Under the pieces are notes generated by a model that was given only the letters and a program-made list of their open reading frames with translations, did no database searches and was not told where the DNA came from. Below, in pieces: positions 58,691-64,000 of a stretch of DNA of 64,000 nt (position 1 is its first letter; each line of letters opens with the position of its first letter). The stretch is from the NCBI RefSeq assembly GCF_947507565.1, contig NC_089186.1:2046001-2110000 (forward strand), given 5' to 3'. Origin of the DNA: Oscarella lobularis (Eukaryota > Porifera > Homoscleromorpha > Homosclerophorida > Oscarellidae). The position numbers and the translations under genes were made by a program.

Positions 58691-59494
58691 TAAGTGTTGG
58701 GGGTCTCAGCTCTATTGTGTGCTTAGTACACTTTCCCTTACTCGCATGTGCATATGTCAGCAAAGATAAGCAGACGCAAGCTGATTGTATTTATGGCCAT
58801 AAAATCAAAGATCTTGACCCCATCTTTGATTCTTATTGAGGCCCCAAGAATCAATCTCTAATATCGTGAGGTTTTGGCGAATGTCTCAATCGCGATATTT
58901 GCACGTTATTGCAGTGCAAATAAGGCGTAGCCTGTGTCCACTGGCGGTACTTTTTCGGGCTTGCTCGCATGTGTGTGTGAGTAAAAGAAAAGATAAGCAG
59001 ACGTAAGCAGATCGCGACACAGGTACCCCAAATGCGATCCTGTACATCTACCCCTGTGATCACAGATACCCCTGTGTTCACAGATATCCTGTGATCACAG
59101 ACCCTAAGAGTCAAAGATGAGGCCCTGATCTTATTTAGCCTACAAAGCTTGCCTTCCCAAAAACCTCATTTTTAGATTACATCATACGCTCTGAGATTTT
59201 GGCGAATGGCTCAATCGTTATTACGCGATACTTGCTCGTTATTGCGGTGCAAAATAAGGCGTAGCGTATGTCTCCTGGCCCCTCCTTTAAAGACACGCAA
59301 TTCAGAGTGCGTGGTGCCGTATGACGTCATAATGAAGACAAACGCACCAGACATTGTGCACCCCATAAGGGAGCGCCTGATGTCGTCTGAGAAAAAAGAG
59401 ATGGCCAGTCATCTCCGCGCGGATCGTCGGAGATGTTTGCACCGCAAGAGAGTGCGGTAGAAGGCGTAGCGAATGAGCCTTAGCGATTATAACG
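58691..59494. other. Non-coding region with diverged direct repeats
   Basis: No gene supported. Two diverged copies of an approximately 85-bp segment occur at about 58867-58950 and 59191-59280; both contain TTTTGGCGAATG, CGTTATTGC-GTGCAAA and ATAAGGCGTAGC. The motif AAAGATAAGCAGACG also occurs twice (58763, 58989). A cluster of TGTGATCACAG and similar short repeats is at 59055-59100. This looks like decayed repeat sequence. Confidence 0.6.
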
Positions 59495-59587
59495 AAAGAT
59501 TCTGACGTCATCCAAGATGGCCGCTGCTCTTAGTAGTATAGAAGATTCTGACGTCATCCAAGATGGCCGCTGCTCTTAGTAGTATAG
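59495..59587. repeat. Two tandem 46-bp units with CRE and YY1-type motifs
   Basis: The sequence TCTGACGTCATCCAAGATGG CCGCTGC occurs at 59501 and again exactly 46 bp later at 59547. Each unit holds TGACGTCA (CRE) and AAGATGGCCGC, which resembles the YY1 consensus. Confidence 0.85.
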
Positions 59588-59599
59588 ATAATTCCTCCT

Positions 59600-59885
59600 T
59601 CTTTAGATTTTAGCTGTCTATGATCAGCTGCATAGGCTCGTTCAAGGCGACGAGCACAATGCCAGGAACGTCGTCGACTACGTTGTCATGGAAAGGCACA
59701 TCGTCGAAAAGGGAACGCCGTGGCGAATATGCGGCAAAGTAATACCCCACTGGAAAGTACAACTGAAACAAAAATAAGAAAAAATGTGAGGTAATGTTTC
59801 TAATATAATTTTTCAAGAAAATGTTCACGTAATTCCCACGTTCTCCCCCGACAAACGGTGCTTGACAGCGTGGCGTCTGCATAAC
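59600..59885 (-). pseudogene. Decayed 3' fragment of a BAK-like gene
   Basis: This stretch matches the C-terminal membrane segment and 3' flank of the BAK-like gene at 61805-62542. On the minus strand, FVGGERGNYVNIFLKN (about 59863-59810) corresponds to FAGGTLVGVGIAYFLLKN, with charged changes breaking the membrane helix and the stop codon lost. Downstream sequence (about 59790-59600; for example TAATACCCCACTGGAAAGTA and TTTAGATTTTAGCTGT) matches 61740-61605. The upstream two thirds of the gene are absent. Confidence 0.78.
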
Positions 59886-60026
59886 AATGCACGGTCTGAC
59901 GTCCTTTGCGCCCACCTGGCTAATGAACTACCCGCGTCACTCTTATGCTAAATGCGTTCGTTCAACAATCACTTTCTAACTAGACGTTTCCGTCGTGCGT
60001 CATCATGCATTTATAAATCAACCTTT

Positions 60027-60032
60027 TATAAA
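60027..60032 (+). promoter_or_regulatory. TATA box of the first 160-residue paralogue
   Basis: TATAAA about 50 bp before the ATG at 60083. Position suits initiation around 60057. Confidence 0.5.
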
Positions 60033-60082
60033 GCCGCGGACGCGTACGCACACTCACTTCGTACCGGCCCCGGGAGACCACC

Positions 60083-60568
60083 ATGAGCTTCGTCGCCATT
60101 CCGTACGCCACGTGGGGAGAACTTCCCGAGACAAAGAACGGCGAACTCGAGTACAAATTCGACGATCTCAAAGGCGTCAGCACCGACGTCATAGGCCAGC
60201 TCAAACAGGCGAAAGAAGTGCTCCTCTATAGCTGGGTCACGATCAGCGGCGACGCGACCCTGACGGCAAATGCACGAGGCTATTACCAGATCGGCATCAA
60301 GAGTGGCGCTAATGCGTACGAGGAGAGCGTCTATCTCAACTTCGCCCAGAGTCGAAAGCAGGACGACTTGACAATGAATTCGGTCAACGGATGGCTTCCC
60401 AAGCCCGCGAGCAATAGCTACTCGGTTAAGTTGCACGGCTTCTGGGCCGACAGCGCTAAGCTGTCTGTCGCTCGAGTCAAGTCCACTCGTCACGACAAGG
60501 AGGGTAAGAGCACTGTCAATGACGATCACATCTTCTCTGAAATCATGGTCGTCGGCTATCGTCTTTGA
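60083..60568 (+). CDS. Unrecognised intronless protein, paralogue A (161 aa)
   Basis: An uninterrupted 161-codon gene starting MSFVAIPYATWGELPETKNG and ending SEIMVVGYRL. About 70% of positions agree with paralogue B by eye; strongly kept blocks are IPYATWGELP, EYKFDDL, QLKQAKEV, YSWVTISGD, NARGYYQIG, EESVYLNFA, LTMNSVNGWLPKPASNS and VARVKSTRHDK. There is no signal peptide, membrane segment or cysteine cluster; the alternation of polar and hydrophobic residues suggests a small beta-rich cytosolic fold. I do not recognise the family. Codon use looks biased to C-ending codons, which can mark high expression. It lies in a duplicated block with BAK-like sequence. Confidence 0.8.
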   Translation: MSFVAIPYATWGELPETKNGELEYKFDDLKGVSTDVIGQLKQAKEVLLYSWVTISGDATLTANARGYYQIGIKSGANAYEESVYLNFAQSRKQDDLTMNSVNGWLPKPASNSYSVKLHGFWADSAKLSVARVKSTRHDKEGKSTVNDDHIFSEIMVVGYRL

Positions 60569-60969
60569 GTTGACGAATGCAATGTCTTGCTGCGCTGTGT
60601 TGTGCTGTCTTGCTGGGGGCATGTTTATGTTGCTACGTTTGTTATCTTAAAAGCTTGATCTTTGCATTTTTTGGATGGCTCGAGATAGTCGCGTGCTGGG
60701 CACGCCGTCAAAAGAGGTCGTCACGCCGCCTGCACCAACAGGGTTACTTACTTGAGCGGGGCCACTCAATGTTTCAACCTTCTTAGTTATTTCAGGCTAT
60801 TTAATTAAGTATTAACCTGGCGTTTGCATTTGCGCACGTTGCAGCGTTTCTCAAGTGACATATCCTCCTTGGCTTTCCCTTCACACTTTCAATATCCCTG
60901 CGTCATCATACGCCGCCGCGTTTGCCCTAGCGAAGCTCTCTCTATTTAAAAGCAGCGCGTTCTTTTACC
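60569..60969. other. Spacer between the two paralogues
   Basis: No gene seen. TATTTAAA at 60943-60950 is a possible TATA-type element, although it is only about 20 bp from the ATG of paralogue B. Confidence 0.4.
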
Positions 60970-61449
60970 ATGAGCTTCACTCCGATTCCGTACGCCACGT
61001 GGGGAGAGCTTCCCGACACAATAAACGGTGAAATGGAGTACAAATTCGACGATCTCCAAGGCGCCAGTGCCGCAGTTGTTGCACAGCTCAAACAGGCCAA
61101 AGAAGTGCTCGTCTACAGCTGGGTCACGATAAGCGGAGACAAACGCCTGCGAACGAATGCACGAGGCTATTACCAGATCGGCGTCAAAAGCGACTCGGGC
61201 TACGAGGAAAGCGTCTATCTCAATTTCGCTATGAGCAAAAAGGAGGGCGATCTCACGATGAATTCGGTCAACGGTTGGCTTCCCAAGCCGGCGAGCAACA
61301 GCTTCTCTATCAAGTTGTACGGCGACGACCGCGACACCAAGCTGCCGGTCGCCCGAGTCAAGTCCACTCGCCACGACAAAGACGGTAGGTGCCACGTCAA
61401 GGAGAGCCCCATTTTCTCTGAAATTCTGGTTGTCGGCTATCGTCTTTGA
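60970..61449 (+). CDS. Unrecognised intronless protein, paralogue B (159 aa)
   Basis: The tandem partner of the gene at 60083, same strand and length, starting MSFTPIPYATWGELPDTING and ending SEILVVGYRL. Differences from A lie mainly in loops (KSDSG-YEES versus KSGANAYEES; KLYGD-DRDTKLP versus KLHGFWADSAKLS). The pattern of conserved cores and variable loops indicates purifying selection on the fold. Its 3' flank runs into the tail-to-tail BAK-like gene after about 350 bp. Function unknown. Confidence 0.8.
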   Translation: MSFTPIPYATWGELPDTINGEMEYKFDDLQGASAAVVAQLKQAKEVLVYSWVTISGDKRLRTNARGYYQIGVKSDSGYEESVYLNFAMSKKEGDLTMNSVNGWLPKPASNSFSIKLYGDDRDTKLPVARVKSTRHDKDGRCHVKESPIFSEILVVGYRL

Positions 61450-61804
61450 GCTGATGAATTGCGACTGAATCAATGATTGTCTCAAGTTTCAATTGAGTCA
61501 GCACGTGTGCACGTTGTATGGATCCTTTGTTGCCTCTGTCTTCTTCTCAAAAAATCCAGAGTCTCTGCTTAGACTTCTTGTCTAATGTTGAGAGAAGATA
61601 ACCTCTTTAGATTTTAGCTGTGATCAGCGCTGCACCGAGGCCACAATACGTTGTCATGGAGAAGACATCATCAAAGCAAATACATATACGGTATGTGGCA
61701 AAAAAATAATAATACTACCCCACTCGAAAGTACAACGAAAACGAAATTAAAATCTAAAAAATAAAAAACTGATCTACAGCAATGGAACACAGATAATGTT
61801 TCTG

Positions 61805-62542
61805 TTAATTTTTCAACAAAAAGTACGCAATTCCCACGCCCACCAACGTTCCCCCGGCAAACGCCGTCGCGTAATACTTGTACCGTCGCCATCCGGACGA
61901 CATGAGCTTCTGTATGTTTTCCGCGACGTCGCGAATGCCCGCCCATCCACCGCTAATTGATATCCATTGAGCGAGATAGTCGCGAACGAACTGAATAACC
62001 CAATCCTTAATCATCCGAACGATCCCGACGACCGAGCCGACGGGATCCCTCAGAACCTTCGCGGCGAGCTTCGCGGCGAAGGCGAGCAGAGCGACGATCC
62101 GATACCACGTAATCCCGCGCGTCCCGATGCCGCAAACGCGAAGCGCGACGTCGACGAACGCCGAATACGCCGACGATTCCGAGCCGACGTCGAGTTCGTC
62201 GACGGCAAACACGAACGTCGGATCCTTTTCGAGTTCGTCGACGATTGTGAGTATGCAATCGGCGACTTGCTGCGTGACGATGCGTTGCGATTCGTCGCCG
62301 CTGAGCCGGATTCCCGTTCGCGTTTCGATGTCGCGAACGGGAACGCGTTGCTGTTCGGCGAGAACGAGGTGAATCGTTTCGTTCGTCACCTCTTCGACCT
62401 GTTCGTCCGTGCTCGGGTTCGGCGTCACGACAGGTTGCTGATCGCTCCTGACGGATCGAAGTGATGACGTACCCGTGTCCATGATGATGGTGTTGATGAT
62501 GGTGAGTGTTGTGAGCAGCTCCCGTATACTCGTACTAATCAT
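61805..62542 (-). CDS. Bcl-2 family protein, BAK-like, intronless
   Basis: A 245-residue single-exon protein from ATG 62542 (an internal ATG at 62482 starting MDTGTSS is an alternative) to TAA 61805. The N-terminal 60 residues are Thr/Glu-rich. A BH3-like helix (VADCILTIVDELEKD) has valine where the usual Gly of the GD pair stands. BH1 is GITWYRIVALLAFAAKLA, and BH2 is AQWISISGGWAGI. The C-terminus is a membrane anchor (YYATAFAGGTLVGVGIAYFL) ending LKN. The order BH3-BH1-BH2-TM is that of the multidomain effectors BAK/BAX and of pro-survival members. The altered BH3 leaves the direction of its effect open. It lies directly downstream of a second, intron-bearing Bcl-2 gene on the same strand. 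Confidence 0.85.
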   Translation of the reverse strand: MISTSIRELLTTLTIINTIIMDTGTSSLRSVRSDQQPVVTPNPSTDEQVEEVTNETIHLVLAEQQRVPVRDIETRTGIRLSGDESQRIVTQQVADCILTIVDELEKDPTFVFAVDELDVGSESSAYSAFVDVALRVCGIGTRGITWYRIVALLAFAAKLAAKVLRDPVGSVVGIVRMIKDWVIQFVRDYLAQWISISGGWAGIRDVAENIQKLMSSGWRRYKYYATAFAGGTLVGVGIAYFLLKN

Positions 62543-62659
62543 ATTTATTACCGTAGAAAGTTCAGCAAGTGAAATACAGGATATAACTTCCGTCTTATAA
62601 GATCAGAAAAGTACAAAAATTGGTCAGGGAGAAAATGCTGGCTTTCTGACAGTTTGCCT

Positions 62660-63343
62660 TCATCTTCGCCCAAAGATTAAGCTGAGAGCTACAAAGCCAA
62701 AAACGGAGAGAATCACACCAATTGCTATGCCAGGAGCTTGCTGGACCACAAATGCTTGCAAGGACGCCTGAAATTAATGAGTAAGTAGTATGGACATCAT
62801 AATACAGAAGATTCATACCCAGCCTCCAGTACTAGTAATCCAGTCGACAAGTCTTTCTGTAGCAAACAGAGCAACCCACCCCAAAATATTATGAATAACA
62901 CCATGCTGTTGACTAAAATATGCACGAGTTGCCAATTTTACACCAAAGCGGAACAGAGCTGCAACTCTGCCCCATGTGATACCCTTAGCAATAAGAGTTA
63001 GGGCAACCTAGAAAAAAAGTAGAACCTCATTTCCAAGCCAGTGGGATTTTCAGGGAGATAAAGTGGTAATTACCTGTTCAAAAGTTGAATAGGCAGTTGT
63101 CGGAGATAGATCAACTTTCTGTACAATTCCATTGATTTCGTCGTCTATCTTGTCGCCGAGGTTTGCTAGATTATTAGCTGCTTCAATTATTTGCGGTTGG
63201 TCTTGCTGCGGCATGTGGACGCCGTACTGAGCAAGCTCCGACTGCACGACGCCCGTCATTTTAGGAAGGGCCAAAGCAAACACGCATGAAGTAACATCTT
63301 TGATGGCCAAGCTGTCCGGTCTCGTTGTTGATCTCAGGGCCAT
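62660..63343 (-). CDS. Bcl-2 family effector, BAX/BAK-like, three exons
   Basis: Exon 1 (63343-about 63074) starts MALRSTTRPDSLAIKDVTSC and holds a canonical BH3 (ANNLANLGDKIDDEI, with the LxxxGD core). Exon 2 (about 63006-62821) gives VALTLIAKGITWGRVAALFR (BH1), then VIHNILGWVALFATERLVDW and ITSTGGW (BH2). The intron after GGW is in the conserved BH2 position of animal Bcl-2 genes. Exon 3 (about 62768-62660) gives the tail anchor (APGIAIGVILSVFGFVALSL) ending FGRR, TGA at 62662-62660. The spacing follows BAX/BAK closely, so a mitochondrial outer-membrane pore former is the best inference. It diverges from SQOR. Confidence 0.9.
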
Positions 63344-63716
63344 TCTGATGAGACTCGGAAAACTCTTCTTCTCCTTTTATGGACAATGTGGGCGAATATA
63401 GTACCACGCATGCCTATGACGTGCTAAAGAATTTTTTTACTGCCGGCATAGATAGAGGAGAAGGATCTACCGGTATCTGTCATTTGACCTTCACGTGATT
63501 GCTCAAATTCCGGTCACATTAGCGACGAAAACCGTAACGTGTAGCAAGAGAGCGTGCTAGTCTAGTATCCGTGGTGCAGACGCGTAGGACAGAGACGTGC
63601 TCACGTCACGGATAGTGGGGGAGGGGGCCATAGAGCGAAACGTGACTGCGTCACCGAGATTTTCGCGCGATATATACCCTCCAATCGCCGTCTTTCGTCA
63701 TTACACAAAGCGAGTC
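63344..63716. promoter_or_regulatory. Divergent promoter region BAX/BAK-like / SQOR
   Basis: 373 bp between the start codons of two divergent genes, no TATA box near either start with confidence; no coding sequence supported. Confidence 0.45.
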
Positions 63717-64000
63717 ATGCACCGGTTTGGAGAGGCGACGCGACGCGTTCGAATACGACGTTTCGCATCGAACGCGTCCTCGTATCGAGTCCTCGTTCTC
63801 GGCGGGGGAGCCGGGGGCCAGGCAGTCAGCTCAGCGCTCTCCCGTCGCTTGGGAAAAGGGGCTGTGGGCGTGGTCGAACCGGCTTCGGTCAGTAGACACG
63901 ATTTCCATCGTAGAGCGAGACAGAGAGAGAGTGAAATGAATCGAGTCTAGGTGCACTACTATCAGCCTATGTGGACTTTTGTTGGTGCCGGTGCAAAGCG
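63717..64000 (+). CDS. SQOR: Sulfide:quinone oxidoreductase, first exons (partial)
   Basis: SQOR oxidises hydrogen sulfide in the mitochondrial inner membrane and reduces quinone. Exon 1 from ATG 63717 has an arginine-rich presequence (MHRFGEATRRVRIRRFASNA), then the FAD-binding strand YRVLVLGGGAGGQAVSSALS and VGVVEPAS (to about 63888). Exon 2 starts at about 63951: VHYYQPMWTFVGAGAK, matching the HFYQPIWTLVGAGAK block of the family. The gene runs off the right edge. Confidence 0.9.

Noticed and set aside
59610-59915. 101-residue minus-strand ORF as a gene
   Set aside because: Its central part is the degraded membrane anchor of the neighbouring BAK-like gene, and the rest is former 3' flank.
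63976-64000. Third copy of the GGTGCC...GC hairpin at the window edge
   Set aside because: The bases translate as the conserved FVGAGAK block of SQOR exon 2; the resemblance is chance.

Overview
This is nuclear DNA of an early-branching animal. Genes are intron-rich, with many introns of only 50-150 bp (GT-AG), and they are tightly packed on both strands. They encode animal-type proteins: STT3, eRF3, WDR82, ORC2, methionine synthase reductase, HAP40, mL45, a TRAF, CARD and death-domain adaptors, Bcl-2/BAK-like proteins and a large modular EGF/FN3/LRR receptor. The compact genome, CR1/L2-like LINE and gene content would fit a sponge, perhaps a homoscleromorph. That placement is inference; nothing in the window names a species.

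Layout. 1-8290 is a 41-bp satellite array lying against the fifth exon of a leftward STT3 gene (8446-9329). 9538-12068 is leftward eRF3, with a PAM2 motif at its N-terminus. Its start codon is about 40 bp from a 45-bp minisatellite (about 12112-15760). 15893-17615 holds an intronless WD40 protein and a CARD-plus-death-domain (RAIDD-like) gene. A mariner-like MITE (18003-18675) and an intact non-LTR retrotransposon with a 2A-like peptide (18982-22653) follow. Next comes a second copy of the WD40-5'/CARD-DD block (about 23022-23908), in which the WD40 gene is only a stub. 23996-38393 is a dense housekeeping block: WDR82, CCDC142-like, CDV3, MTRR, ORC2, a Maf pyrophosphatase and an FHA-RING-zf-PARP ubiquitin ligase. 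39206-47549 is one large receptor gene, followed by a TRAF (47893-49141) and a SAM-RRM-RRM-MLLE protein (49357-52092). 52212-55525 carries two NDUFA4 paralogues flanking HAP40, then the first two thirds of mL45, which runs into a second 41-bp satellite array in opposite orientation (55601-58660). 59495-63343 holds a decayed Bcl-2 fragment, two unrecognised intronless paralogues and two BAK-like genes. The window ends in the first exons of sulfide:quinone oxidoreductase.

Together the window is notably rich in apoptosis and innate-signalling parts: two CARD-DD adaptors, one TRAF, two BAK-like effectors and a receptor with a tyrosine-motif tail. Several gene pairs diverge from very short shared promoters. 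Exon limits given below were read by eye from splice signals and family similarity, so exact junctions are approximate. CDS coordinates span introns.
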